In this document: in pieces, positions 36,201 through 45,973 of the stretch
How positions within the stretch are numbered: position 1 is the stretch's first letter
How the letters are laid out: each line of letters starts with the position of its first letter
Source: Mytilus edulis
Taxonomy: Eukaryota; Mollusca; Bivalvia; Mytilida; Mytilidae
Length of the DNA: 64,000 nt
Reading direction: 5' to 3'
Assembly: GCF_963676685.1 (NCBI RefSeq)
Contig: NC_092347.1
Span: 88,662,592-88,726,591 of the forward strand
Notes under the pieces: model-generated
Told to the model about the DNA's origin: nothing
The model's database searches: none
The model's input: only the letters and a program-made list of their open reading frames with translations
Position numbers and translations under genes: made by a program

Positions 36201-38474
36201 TGACTCAAAGTAATGAATATTCAACAATACGACAATACACAATCATTTAGCTTATTTATTATGTGCAGATGTATTTATATTATTGAATGTATGTTGAACG
36301 TCCAGTTGCCACTATTACAAGCTTACGAGGTGAACATATAATTGATGTCAATGGACGAAGTACAGCAGCGTTATTTAACAACTGTATAGGTCTAGGGCGG
36401 TTCCTTCAAAATCAGTTTTTATTGTCTGCTAAGATAACTACACATAAATTATAGTGTGAAGAGCAGCCATAAACGCCTATATCTTTCCCACGCCTTTAAT
36501 ATCTACTGCCTAAAACTACCTTACTATGAATCATTTATTTATATACAATGCAAATGTATATTTATATACATGCTTTATATGGGTTTCTAATGTACATATT
36601 TTTTACACAGACATGCATTACATGCTGTTGTTTATTTTACACATAGACAATATACAGCTATAGTGAAATGTTTTATTCCATTCAAAACTATGTCAGTTAA
36701 ATCGAATGTTTTAAATGAGTAAACCTACATAATGTCCTTAAGTTTATTGAGAAATAAATCAAAACTTTTAACAAAAGATCTTCATAAAAACGTCCTAAAT
36801 AATCTGAAGACATGCTTAAATAAACAGTTGAACAGATAACGTCTTATAAACTGATACTCTTTAAGATCAGACACAAGTATTTATTTGTGACAATCAAATA
36901 TGCTTCACTCCTACCACTTATTTAAAACGGGCCACTTAATTCCTGAAGACTGTGAAGTGAAGTTTAAATAACGGTCAATATGTTGGACTATAATTGCTAG
37001 TCATACTGCATTATAAAACGTGGCCAATTTTTTGCGATGACATTCTTTAAGTCCATGTCACCGTCTGATCGATGGTATGGGATGATAGAGTATATATAAT
37101 ATACAACAGGTGAATTCTATTCCTGTTCTTCATCTTTAATGTTTCTTTAAGATTTGAAAGAATAATAAAACGATTAATCCTCAATATACAGTTCTATTAA
37201 ACTCTAGGTGATAGCATTGGTTTCTGCTGTCTGGCGGTATGAGGGGTCAATCTTGTGGATAAAAATGATAGCTAAACTTTAATTTCAGTCTCGTTTGTAG
37301 TTGAATACGTTAAATGAATAACTGGAGATCAGGGTATAATACAAAGACAGCAACCCAATGAAGAAAAAACCCAACAACAAAAACAAAAAACATGTTATGT
37401 TAACCCTTTCAAAATGAATCTATGATTGCGTTGTAGATATCCCAGACGTGTTTTCACTATGATTGCGTTGTAGATATCCCAGACGTGTTTTCACTATGAT
37501 TGCGTTGTAGATATCCCAGACGTGTTTTCACTGGTTTGGCTTATGTTTGGATTAAAAAATCAGCTTTGACTCCATCTTGCTTTTATAGATAGTAATCTTA
37601 CCATTAAGTTTACGTATAATTATCATGGTGTGATAATTGTACGTGTTTAATTACAAACAGATTTAGGAATTAATCTTAGACTAATAAATTCATAAGTTAT
37701 CGGGGTTTAACTCTGTGTTAATGCCAACTCATGTCTACGCGATTAAACAGTCTAAATTTAACATTACATTTAGATACCGTCATGATACAAGTTATATTGA
37801 GAACAATAAAAACAATTTTGTACAATTGTTATTCTTGTTACAAAGCATGTTTTTATCAATGGTAGACGTATGTAGTACAAGGAACACGAATTAAGAAATT
37901 TCCCTGTTAACGTTTGGGTGGTGCGTCGAAAAACATGAATCTTTAATAACGATTTACATGTAAACTGAATGTCTAATATGACCTCTCTTGAAAAAAGTTC
38001 TTTTTACTCAAATTTTGTTTATGAAAATATTTACAGACGTGGTACTTTTTACGCAAAAGAAGACAGGCATTGCAGTTTTTTTATATATACAACATACCAA
38101 TAAAACAACAGTGAACTATAATAATTATAATCAACAGTGATATATAGTTGTAAAAAAGCATAATACAGAGGAAAAAAATCCAATGACATTGAGTGTAAAA
38201 CAACAATTGACTACAACAGAGTACCACACTGATTATGTGGGACAAGACATGGAATAACTTAAGAATATACTGATTACATAAGACAAATATATCTTACCTC
38301 TGCTTGTACTTCATCTTGAACTTCATTCTTATTTTCATTGGCTTGTTTCAGATAATAATTTTGGTCTCTGTGGTCCCTGTATTGGAAAAACTTTTCAGAC
38401 GTAACCGGTCGGACTATCCATATAATATGCACAACAAAGATAGTTTGATGGAATAGTACAGACCATTTAGCCAT
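20877..38474 (-). CDS. MMP21: Matrix metalloproteinase-21, six exons
   Basis: A secreted zinc endopeptidase of the metzincin clan. Exons are 38298-38474, 31858-32602, 28930-29241, 23388-23642, 22703-22878 and 20877-21202. Every intron has GT-AG ends and the phases (0,1,1,1,0) agree. The model is 663 residues if one missing base in the last exon is allowed for: signal peptide 1 to about 26, prodomain with Cys135, basic site RPKRHKR at 218-224, catalytic domain with HEIGHVLGLSH at 364-374 and Met-turn Met382, then hemopexin blades from Cys414 to Cys646. MMP21 is favoured over other MMPs by FRMWSEVIPLNFEED, by the direct join of catalytic domain to hemopexin without a hinge (KAYGGVCRGKFNTIFDW), and by YENHANRTRYGDP, all of which match vertebrate MMP21 as I remember it. 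In vertebrates MMP21 acts in left-right axis formation; its role in molluscs is not shown here. It is larger than the human protein (569 aa), mostly through a longer linker after the cysteine switch. Confidence 0.9.
21203..22702 (-). other. MMP21: MMP21 intron 5
   Basis: A 1.5-kb GT-AG intron. I see no embedded gene or array. Short open frames on both strands show no domain. Confidence 0.8.
22703..22878 (-). CDS. MMP21: MMP21 exon 5: hemopexin blades 2-3
   Basis: The acceptor 'ctgtttcag' opens GEDYFLYNSEEDKVYD, and the exon continues through VPDNLDTAYFDKRDKNIYFF to KGDT, where donor 'gtaagt' lies in phase 0. 'LDTAYFD' and 'IYFFKG' are the recurring strands of hemopexin blades. Intron 4 (509 bp) separates it from exon 4. 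Confidence 0.93.
23388..23642 (-). CDS. MMP21: MMP21 exon 4: hemopexin blade 1 and part of 2
   Basis: The acceptor 'ttaaacag' joins in phase 1 to GVCRGKFNTIFDWVRKTP. The Cys (414) is the first partner of the disulfide that closes the hemopexin propeller. YNTYFFRSNQYWMYENHANR and TRYGDPLYVAQEWKGVPDNV are typical blade strands. Donor 'gtattt', phase 1. The lack of any Pro-rich hinge between catalytic and hemopexin domains matches MMP21. Confidence 0.93.
24075..24102 (+). repeat. Fragment of 'ggcaacagtag' bivalve repeat
   Basis: The core 'ggcaacagtagtataccg' matches copies at 28753, 29790 and 45793 in this window. This core is very common in bivalve genomes as I recall it. Only the core is kept here. 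Confidence 0.6.
24117..24206 (+). repeat. Direct repeat, copy 1
   Basis: About 90 bp beginning 'ggatggaagcaattgttcaa' and ending 'aacgaaccattct' recurs at 24455-24546 with only a few differences. The intervening 250 bp is unrelated. Confidence 0.9.
24455..24546 (+). repeat. Direct repeat, copy 2
   Basis: The second copy of the 24117-24206 block, with a one-base insertion near its start. It lies in MMP21 intron 3. Confidence 0.9.
25301..25420 (+). repeat. Bivalve repeat, 'ccaatgagacaactctcc' family
   Basis: The lead 'gaagatgtggtatg' followed by 'gccaatgagacaactctcca' is a recurrent bivalve sequence. Related copies in this window lie at 33205-33340 (reverse), 60895-60945 and 63311-63400. Confidence 0.7.
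26698..26783 (+). CDS. Possible exon of a nested plus-strand gene
   Basis: A pyrimidine-rich acceptor ('ttttttaacaaacag') is followed by 86 bp open in one frame (MPCATEVVLLVEGTSYPSG then EDDFRRY) and a donor 'ggtaatt'. It ends in phase 1, which fits the next candidate exon at 26878. An ATG lies at 26705. The product resembles no family I know. It lies antisense to MMP21 inside its intron 3. Confidence 0.25.
26878..26990 (+). CDS. Possible second exon of the nested plus-strand gene
   Basis: After a T-rich acceptor ('ctgttttattttaag') the block reads VRLMDSMEIKLAYIVTKYY then LISLTSLLSLGDVFLNLNL, ending at a good donor 'gtatgtag' in phase 0. The intron to the previous block would be 94 bp. I found no convincing third exon, so this may be chance or a relic. 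Confidence 0.25.
27817..28263. mobile_element. Foldback element, 447 bp, arms about 220 bp
   Basis: 27817-28040 and 28046-28263 are inverted copies, with a few mismatches, around a loop of about 5 bp. The arms begin 'tagaatgaaattcaaaacag' and contain 'ggggtcacc' near the middle. It codes for nothing. It lies within intron 3 of MMP21 and could form a long RNA hairpin if transcribed. Confidence 0.93.
28753..28840 (+). repeat. 'ggcaacagtag' bivalve repeat copy
   Basis: The core 'aggcaacagtagtatacc' is followed by 'actgttcggaagtcataaat' and 'aaatccaggtcacaaacc', the fullest copy in this window. It lies in MMP21 intron 3, just downstream of exon 3. Confidence 0.7.
28930..29241 (-). CDS. MMP21: MMP21 exon 3: catalytic zinc site
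   Basis: After acceptor 'ttttacag' the exon encodes SHQNCERKFDGNGGEIAHS, then VVHFDDEEDY (calcium and structural-zinc region), then VAVHEIGHVLGLSH with three zinc-binding His and the catalytic Glu. The Met-turn reads SIMYAIY. It ends FELTWDDRKAVQKAYG at donor 'gtaaag', phase 1. All catalytic residues are intact. Confidence 0.95.
30858..30962. repeat. Two-copy direct repeat, about 60 bp
   Basis: 'cgtagcaggcacgag' with flanking 'aacgtta.gatta' and 'agattgacca' occurs twice, about 60 bp apart, with a small deletion in the second copy. Confidence 0.75.
31495..31600 (-). repeat. Reverse copy of the 'ccatggcgtt'-family bivalve repeat end
   Basis: 'gactgagcaacacgaatccc' and 'aacagaacataggcaacata' are the reverse complement, with changes, of the start of the copy at 61030-61100. 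It lies in MMP21 intron 2. Confidence 0.55.
31858..32602 (-). CDS. MMP21: MMP21 exon 2: prodomain, linker, furin site, start of catalytic domain
   Basis: The acceptor 'tattacag' is followed by MQLEKYGYL, the usual 'YGYL' start of an MMP prodomain helix. An insertion with RRRRR (residues 74-78) follows, then the peptidoglycan-binding-like helices (EIKTAIKEYQKKYKLPETG). The cysteine switch reads SRCGNSD (Cys135) in place of PRCGxPD. A long basic linker leads to RPKRHKR (218-224), a convertase-type site, and then the catalytic domain starts (FTKTDIRWRLLETGFSTRI). The exon ends at DIEIAFGRG with donor 'gtgaga' in phase 1. The ATG at the exon start is an internal Met, not the start codon. Confidence 0.92.
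33205..33340 (-). repeat. Bivalve repeat, 'ccaatgagacaactctcc' family, reverse copy
   Basis: It reads 'gggctttgctcattgttga', 'aggccgtacggggacctact', then 'ggagagttgtctcattggca' and 'atcataccacatcttctttt'. This is the reverse of the family seen at 25301 and 60895. Confidence 0.8.
33428..33530 (+). repeat. Diverged 'ccatggcgtt'-family repeat end
   Basis: 'tgtttgtcagtttgtatttt' leads to 'gagtttgaatgtccctcagg', matching the end of the copies at 60037-60175 and 61050-61195. Confidence 0.55.
37421..37531. repeat. 37-bp tandem repeat, 3 copies
   Basis: 'tatgattgcgttgtagatat' plus 'cccagacgtgttttcac' occurs three times in perfect tandem, with no difference seen between copies. Confidence 0.95.
38298..38474 (-). 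CDS. MMP21: MMP21 exon 1: signal peptide and start of prodomain
   Basis: The ATG at 38474 sits in a strong context (A at -3, G at +4). The first residues MAKWSVLFHQTIFVVHIIWI form a hydrophobic signal core, with probable cleavage near the VTS at about 25-26. The following SEKFFQYRDHRDQN resembles the segment just after the signal peptide in human MMP21. The exon ends in phase 0 at a 'gtaaga' donor after 59 codons. Confidence 0.8.
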
Positions 38475-40235
38475 GGTAGGACATCCAAACTCTGCTTAAA
38501 TTTTACAGCCACAAGGAATAAATATCCTTCATATCACATGATTACAAGTCAAAATTTATTTCGTTTTGTATAAATTATGTTCCGTAATTTGCATTGGATA
38601 ACTTACGTCGCTTCCGTATCCCCAGCAGGTGACAACGTCTCCAATCAGTAGCGTGGTTAACTACGTAGGTTTTGATACACGTGAAGCTAACGGAATTATT
38701 TATCCACAAATTGCCCTGTTCCTGTAAGAAGAACAAAGCCTGTTAGTAAGTCAGGAAATACAGAACATGTATAGGGTCGTTGATGATGCTTGTAGTTCAT
38801 TAGAATTGATTGTTCTTTGTGGTACATAATCACATGGAAACCGTGCAAATAAAAGTAAAACATTATTCCTAGAATTCATAATTTCGCACAGAATAATCTT
38901 CCAAATATTCCAATCTCATAGAGAATGGAAACACGTGTTCAAAGACATACAGATAATACTTTCGCTAACAACCTCGCGAAGCATCCTTGCTCGTTATGGG
39001 TCAAATAATTATATATCTCTCTTGTATTATGTTATACAGCGGCTAAGATACTGTTGTCGATCGACAAATATTACTCATAGCAAATAGGTGGGATCAATTA
39101 TGACTGACAGCTCACTTTGGCGAATGTCCATTTTGATCATCAGAATTGCTCCGTTTTCTTTATTGAAAGAAAATAAGATTTTTTAGGACCACACACTGAT
39201 TGTTAAACATTTTACCTAAATGTAATCTCTTAGACTATCTCCAATTGCAAAATTACAGTAATTTAGTGAACACTATACTCTGTTAAATGATCTATATTAC
39301 TACATACACGGTTTGATACATACGATGTACTTGTACTATCAAAGCCGATGGTTTAACAGGTAAAAATATGCTTCTTCATACCTTTAATTCATACTAATTA
39401 CACGACGGGAACAATTGGTTGGTGTCATATTATACAGAATATTCACGATTACAAAAAGACTTACAACAGTAACAATGTTATGTAATAATACGATATACCA
39501 AAATGATTTTTATTAGATATTTTTTCGGTAGTTAGATGAGTTAGGATAGTGGTCGTAGTTGGTCACATCCAGACAGTGATAAGGATATGTATTAACAGAT
39601 GGTTTACAGATTCTCGAAAGGAGACGGGGCCACATTACCGTGTGAAGAAACCTTTTACATTTGAATATCGAAAAATAAAATAGAATTAAAAGTTCATTTA
39701 TACAATTAAATTATTAAAAGTTGAACATGACAGAGCCCTTTTCAATTATGTAACTGTGAATTGTGCATGTTGCAGCGATTAAACTATTTACTTATAGGTT
39801 GTGGGTATTATCATGCAAGCATTTGTACGGTTACATTGGTCTAGACAAAATGCACATTATCCCGTCAGAAAAGTCAACTGATTCAAAAACATAACTTGAT
39901 AGAATTATATAAAGTATTGTAGAGATTGATAAAATATATCAAAGGTGCGAGTTTGAGTCCTGCTGAGGGACGGACAAAGCATTTTAGTAGAACAATCTAA
40001 CTCTTAACACTGTTGGGTGTAATTTTCAGACTTATATATATTTATATACTAGTATACATTAAAGTTTGAATACGTTCGATGTTCTCTACGCTTAAGTCTT
40101 TGTTAGCATTGTATATTCTAGAAATTTTGATTTTGTTTTCATTCCGGAGGATATTAGGATAAAATGTTGCATTGTTCACTCATTTAATTCAATTCAACAT
40201 CTTCTACGATATTTTAGGCTAATGATCACTGTAGA
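38475..40235. other. Upstream flank of MMP21; no other gene seen
   Basis: This should contain the MMP21 promoter. A tRNA-like T-arm stretch ('gtgcgagtttgagtcctgc', about 39946) hints at a SINE relic, but no A or B box pair could be confirmed. Confidence 0.5.
38587..38597 (-). promoter_or_regulatory. MMP21: CCAAT/octamer-like site upstream of MMP21
   Basis: The minus strand reads CCAATGCAAAT, combining a CCAAT box with the ATGCAAAT octamer bound by POU factors, about 115 bp upstream of the start codon. No clear TATA box was found. The match could be chance in AT-rich DNA. Confidence 0.3.
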
Positions 40236-40646
40236 TAAATTACTGTAGACCATTAGCCGCCGAGAACCAGTGCCTAATGTGTATACTATATAGATGAACT
40301 ACTGTAGGCCATTAGCCGCCGAGAACCAGTGCCTAATGTGTATACTATATAGATGAACTACTTTAAACCATTAGCCGCCGAGAACCAGTGCCTAATGTGT
40401 ATACTATATAGATGAACTACTTTAAACCATTAGCCGCCGAGAACCAGTGCCTAATGTGTATACTATATAGATGAACTACTTTAGACCATTAGCCACCGAG
40501 AACCAGTGCCTAATGTGTATAATATGTAGATGAACTACTTTAGACCATTAGCCGCCGAGAAACAGTGCCTAATGTGTATACTATATAGATAAATTACTGT
40601 AGACCATTAGCCGCCGAGAACCAGTGCCTAATGTGTATACTATATC
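40236..40646. repeat. 59-bp tandem array, 7 copies
   Basis: The unit holds 'accattagccgccgagaacc' followed by 'agtgcctaatgtgtatacta'. Seven units, with small changes concentrated in the 'gaactactttaaacc' stretch. Confidence 0.93.
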
Positions 40647-41837
40647 CAATTCTTTGATTTTCGAGCGTACAATACTCGTTATAAAAGATTGCAATAGTAA
40701 CATATACTATCGCCCAATAATTTATATCGTCTGAAAGTAGGGAAAAGAATGTTTGGATATATATTTTTAATATCAAAAGAATTATCAATTTTTAGAATCT
40801 CTCTGCATTAAAAGGTCGACAAGTCTACAAAATATTAAATTTATGAATTTAATATAAAGAAAACATTTTATCATTTAAACTGTCTAGCTAAATACACATT
40901 TAAATAAAAAGACTACACAGATATCAATTTACGTCTTAACATGAAGATATCAGCCATAATTTATATTGACTGAAAACAAATACAAATATTTCACCATCTC
41001 TTAACAAAACAGTACATGTTCTGTGATATTAACATAAGAGCAAAACTATTTCAAATGGAACAGTAGCTAGTTTGTTTAGTGTAATAAAATCATATCAAAT
41101 ATGAGAGACACAATCCGTAGACTGTCCCTCGTGATACAGCCGACATACTTCTATCAAATAGCATGTACTTTTATCTATACATTTAGTACTACTCTTTATT
41201 ATTGTCACATTTTGATCGAATTATTTTTATGACCAATTTTATTTACTGCAATCGAAGGGATCTTAGTGTTTTGGTTCAAGATAAAATAAATATCTATGCG
41301 CTTTGCAAAACATAAAATAAAATATTAGCGCTTTTATTAAAGATATTCTACTTTAAGTTAGTGTTTAACAGAAAGCCCTGTCCCTCCCTCCCTCTAAAAA
41401 AAAGTCCCCGAAAAATGGCACATCACTCCAAGTAAAAGATTTAATGACTAGGGGGACAGTTAAGTTGTCCCGATGGGACGTGATTTTCCAAAAAATATAG
41501 TTTTTTTCAAGTATGGAATTTGGAAACTAGATACAGTAATGATGCTTTCTTCAATTCAATTCAGCTATATATGTTGTATAAATATATGTATGTACAACTC
41601 ATAGGGGATCGGGGGAGCGGGTGGGGGGCCCGAGCCCCCCTTATGAAAAGTTTATATCCACCACTGCAACTCCGTGTCTGCAAAGTCATCTATTTCACTC
41701 TGAATATCTCTTTTGGATGGGAGAGAGTGAGGGTGAAATGTGGATGGAGAAGCGTGGAGGGGAAAAGGGGAAGGCTTTAAAGAGGGATACTCATTATTGT
41801 TAAAGAGTCTCTGATAACCAAGTATACATACATGTAC
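40647..41837. other. No gene seen; contains a G-rich patch
   Basis: AT-rich apart from 41604-41660. The G-rich patch has four G-runs (GGGG, GGGGG, GGG, GGGGGG at 41604-41628), a quadruplex-type motif, followed by a C-rich complement. Open frames at 41520-41803 arise from it and are not convincing. Confidence 0.5.
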
Positions 41838-42110
41838 GATGGACTGAAACAGTGACCAATGCCTCGACTCCGCTTTTAATGCGAAGCGCCTTTCCTTAAC
41901 TTATGAGGTGTAGCGCAATGCCTTCACTGATGTGAAATAACGCCATGCCTTCAGTATTGAGAAGTATAGCGCCTTGTCTTCACTATTGAGTCGTAGCGCA
42001 TTGCTTTCACTATTTAGACGTAGCGCCATGCCTTAACTATTGAGACGAAGCGCTTTGTCTTCAGTATTGAGACGTAGCGCCATGCCTTACTATTGGGACG
42101 TAGTGCGTGA
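41838..42110. repeat. Degenerate about 28-bp tandem array
   Basis: 'attgagacgtagcgccatgc' with 'cttcact' recurs about nine times with length changes. The repeat of 'gtagcgc' is the clearest marker. Confidence 0.85.
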
Positions 42111-43610
42111 TGGGACACCTTTCATTACTCCACTTGTGTTCCTGTAGTTTGACGCATGCTTTGTCCTTTTGAAGTTAATTGTTTGTTATCTCATAACTTC
42201 TCACACATACTCGTACCATAATTTTATCAACACATCATGCACTTTAACGGTTTAGAGATTCCTGTTTTGTTAAATTGACCTTATTTGACAGATTGTATCG
42301 TAATAGCGGTTACGATAACCCCATTAATGTATTATTTCCGCACAATTACATCTAGAGTATTTACAACAATTGAAAAACAGATCATGATAAATTGTAAAAA
42401 CTAAGACGAAGGTAGTATATACGATGTACAGGTGTGATGGAATATTTGGTATTGGTTTTTGAATATAATTACCAAAAAAATAGGACCATAATATATCACA
42501 AAACTTGATCACAAATTTCAATGAAGTGATTACAATAATTATTGTTAAGACTTGTTGTTGAAAGTTGAGATCCAAGGTGTATTATTGTAATGGTGTTTGA
42601 ACTGAATGCTATCTGTTTACGAATAGATCAGATTGAAACAAATTTGCGCAGTAAAACCGCAAAAGCGACTGTCTGACATTCTAGCAGTCCTTTTACAATT
42701 GTATGTGGCCAAGTGAGACATTGGAACAGGTATAGAAACGAGATTGTTCGTCCATCAATTAATCTTGAAAATTGATATTTGCTTTTAAAAAATTAAGAAA
42801 ATTGTTGTAAATCTGAAAATTCTTCCACCACGTGCCCAAAAGTAGTTTGAACTAGTTTTAACCAGCCATCTTTAAAATTTGCCGATGGACAACAAAGTAA
42901 GGAACATATCAAACTGTATTATTTCAAAAAATTAAATTCCAATGGGAAGTAACCTAAACATAATTTAATGATGTTGTAGTTACAACAAGAGAAATGTATC
43001 CAGTTAGACAAAGAATTAAGGCCGAACTAATTTAAAACTCTTTTTCAAATTTATAAGAAAACATTTGAAGTTGAAACAAACGTGATTACATCATAAAAGA
43101 AGACTTCAAGATCGAAAATACAGTTTTGTTTGCACAAATGACGTAATAGTCGCTGAACTGCAGAAACATTCCGTAATATTTTCATAATACCTTTCTTTAA
43201 CGCATTGTAGCAATATTTAGCTATGACTTACATGGTAAACTGTTAATGTGTTCTTGATAAACTTGTGAAATTCCTATATAATTTGCTGATGCTAAAAATG
43301 TTATTGTGTGAGTGTGTTCGGTAGGATGATATAGTCAAATTGACAATTCCGAATCGACTTTAACCGGATCCAAGCATCTCATATTTGAAGTCATAAAACT
43401 TTCGAGTACGATTATCGTACTCGGAATTAACTAACCAATAAAATGAAGAAGCCAGAGTAGGGAAGGAATTCATTATTTCTAAAGTTAAGTTGAAAAGAGT
43501 AGAGAAGGTCTATATAACTTCATATTTAACATTTCATCTAACATCTAATAAAATTGAGATGGAAATGGAGAATGTGTCTAAAAAATCTAATACACAACTC
43601 CTTAACCTAA
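42111..43610. other. 1.5 kb with no recognised feature
   Basis: AT-rich sequence. I see no array, known repeat or convincing open frame. Confidence 0.5.
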
Positions 43611-43843
43611 GGGACGACATCAAAAGATCAATGTAAGATAAAAAACTTAATTCAAATAGTTTGGGGGTGGGGTTGGGGGTTGAACTGCTGCAAGATTTGG
43701 TTATCCGACATTGATTTTTACTTATATCCATATGGGTCAATCAATTTTTCCCAAATAAAGTTAATAGGGGGGTAGGGGGGTCAGTGAAAAAACTATTTGA
43801 ATTAAGTTTTTTTTATCCTTCATTGAACTTTTGATGTCGTCCC
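43611..43843. mobile_element. MITE, 233 bp, about 50-bp terminal inverted repeats
   Basis: The ends 'gggacgacatcaaaaga' and its complement continue inward for about 50 bp with few changes ('aacttaattcaaatagttt' against 'aaactatttgaattaagtt'). TAA directly flanks both ends, a plausible 3-bp target duplication. The core is G-rich (GGGGGTGGGGTTGGGGG at about 43663-43679 and a second pair of G-runs near 43768). No coding capacity. Confidence 0.85.
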
Positions 43844-44194
43844 TAACTTAAGCATCTTTTCGTTTTAACATCATCATGCAATTTATCTAAATGATTACTT
43901 TGAATTATAAATTTTAATTTGTCCTAATTTAGAGGTATTTTCCCTTCTCCAAGATAAATGTAGAAAGAACAGAACAAAAAGGCCGATGTAAATTCAGAAA
44001 TTATAGCAAGCATTTATTATCAGATTACGACATTTTATTATTGCAATACTCACACAGTCGCATTATTCGCATTAATAAAATTATTCCTCTCAATCATTTC
44101 AGAATTTTTAGTAAATACCTATGTATGGGCCAATCGAAAGGCATTAGAGAGAAGCATTTTTTGAAAATTATGGCTCAAAAATTAATTTCTACTT

Positions 44195-44294
44195 NNNNNN
44201 NNNNNNNNNNNNNNNNNNNNNNNNNNNNNNNNNNNNNNNNNNNNNNNNNNNNNNNNNNNNNNNNNNNNNNNNNNNNNNNNNNNNNNNNNNNNNN
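44195..44294. other. Assembly gap (100 N)
   Basis: Exactly 100 undetermined bases, the conventional length for a gap of unknown size. It is followed directly by a GA repeat, which probably caused the break. Confidence 0.98.
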
Positions 44295-44363
<69 letters not shown>

Positions 44364-44390
44364 CGAGAGAGAGGGAGAGAGCGAGAGATT
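44295..44390. repeat. (GA)n microsatellite
   Basis: A nearly pure GA run follows the gap and becomes imperfect ('gagagagggagagagcgaga') at its far end. True length is unknown because of the gap. Confidence 0.95.
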
Positions 44391-44403
44391 TTACGAATAG
44401 AGA

Positions 44404-44446
44404 GTTATACCATGGAAGTATTAATATAATACTTCCATGGTTATAC
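44404..44446. repeat. Short palindrome beside the gap
   Basis: 'ccatggaagtatt' (44410-44422), a 5-bp loop, then its complement (44428-44440). The flanking 'gttata' and 'ttatac' extend the symmetry with a mismatch. Confidence 0.85.
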
Positions 44447-45792
44447 CAACGCGATACAAATTATATTCTAATAAACAACTGTAATATATAAGTTGTCAAA
44501 AGCCGTAGCGGCGATAAAACTTTTATATAACATATCATTTATTTCTAAAGTTTGAACAATATTACCTTTGTAGAAGTTTAGTATCCCGAAAATTTCATTT
44601 GTCGCCGATAAACTTACCGATGATCACGTAATTCCACTGGAAAAATGCTAAAATGCCATCATGCACTTACGTAACCAGCAATTGCTATAATTAATATCAA
44701 GACAGCCAGTCTTGGAATATTTCTGGGATTAGTGGTCAGATCGCAAGGATTATTTCTCATGGAAACAATTAAACATCAACGTGAACTATAGTCATTTATA
44801 TGTTCTCTTATTCTATTAATTATACAAACAATAAACAACTTGAAAGGCGTGTCCAGGAACGATATTGTTTATCAAGCTGTGTGCACAAAACAATAAAAGG
44901 GGTCCAAGGTGTGACTAAAAGAATGAGTGTTTATCTGTATGCCCCTCACCTGATGACGTAGAGTCGGTGTTCAATGATAAGACGATTTATTATATTTGCT
45001 CTTTACCTAAAATAGATTTAGATTTCATTAGGAAATCGGACCAAACTGTCTGAAAGAATCAACTATTTACATATTAGGCGTGGAGAAGTGTTTATTTAAC
45101 GGCAAAATATTGAAAAAGATATGACTTAAAGTAGGAAATCTAAACTGTTTAAAGTACAGTTGTAACAGTATGTATTATGTAAAACTGTTGAAGACAAGAC
45201 TTAATGGTTACAATGACAGAAAGCACACCAAGCTCATTGTCAAAATATAGTTTTGCACATGCAGTGACAACAAACAGTCCGTCAGGTTAAGTTTAGAATT
45301 AAAAAAAAAGCCCATAAAATTAAGATAGAAAATTGATATGAGATCAAGAGATCTCGAAAGTGAGAGACCCAAGTTTTTTGCAAATAATGTCATGCTGCAT
45401 TAACTAAAAGAAAGATAAATTGATTTTGGCATATGTTTCTATGGTTAATATTTCGAGGGCATGTTGCACAAGGACAGAACATTAGTCATACCACGAGTCA
45501 CGGTCAGACCCACTCCACTTTTTGAGAGGCTTTACAATGTATCGGATTTAACGGTCCCATCGTAACTGAACGTGATTGTGTATTTATACCTCACGAACAG
45601 TGAAAGTGAGCATAGGTTTTTCTGCCAAGTGAACAAGACTATAGATGACCATATTTCTGTACCCGAATTGAAACTAATGCAAACGTACAAATAAAAAATA
45701 CGTTATTTTACAGTTTCATTCAATTATAAGGGCTACAATTTTTGGGCAATTGTCTTAGTACGTCTGATTTCTTATCATTATCAATTTATTGA
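44447..45792. other. No recognised feature
   Basis: AT-rich sequence without arrays, known repeats or convincing coding frames. Confidence 0.5.
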
Positions 45793-45830
45793 AGGCAACA
45801 GTAGCATACCGCTGTTCGGGACGAGGAGTG
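45793..45830 (+). repeat. 'ggcaacagtag' bivalve repeat core
   Basis: 'aggcaacagtagcatacc' followed by 'gctgttcggg'. It adjoins the exon-like block at 45845-45973. Confidence 0.6.
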
Positions 45831-45844
45831 CGGAATATAGACTG

Positions 45845-45973
45845 TCATGCATTAGGAAAATAATGTATGGTGGATTTGGACATATATTTGCTTCGTAATA
45901 GTCCACACACGGACCCTTCACATATTGGTTTGCTATACAAGTGTTCTTTACCGCATGGACAGCTTGCATCATA
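45845..45973 (-). CDS. Possible Cys-rich terminal exon
   Basis: The minus strand has an acceptor 'ttgttttaag' followed by 42 codons and a stop. The product starts YDASCPCGKEHLYSKPICEG and continues SVCGLLRSK, with five Cys in the first 23 residues, as in small secreted Cys-rich domains. No family is identified. A different frame is also open across this block, and no partner exon was found, so this is tentative. Confidence 0.2.
   Translation of the reverse strand, partial: YDASCPCGKEHLYSKPICEGSVCGLLRSKYMSKSTIHYFPNA

Larger units (their letters stand above)
32603..38297 (-). other. MMP21: MMP21 intron 1
   Basis: A 5.7-kb GT-AG intron. It contains the dispersed repeats at 33205-33340 and 33428-33530 and the 37-bp array at 37421-37531. 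I see no other gene in it. Confidence 0.8.

Noticed and set aside
39940-39990. tRNA-like T-arm sequence
   Set aside because: Only one arm-like stretch is present. No cloverleaf, anticodon arm or acceptor stem could be formed by eye; at most a SINE relic.
44041-44400. 119-codon frame crossing the gap
   Set aside because: It spans 100 Ns and a GA microsatellite, so it has no meaning as a gene.
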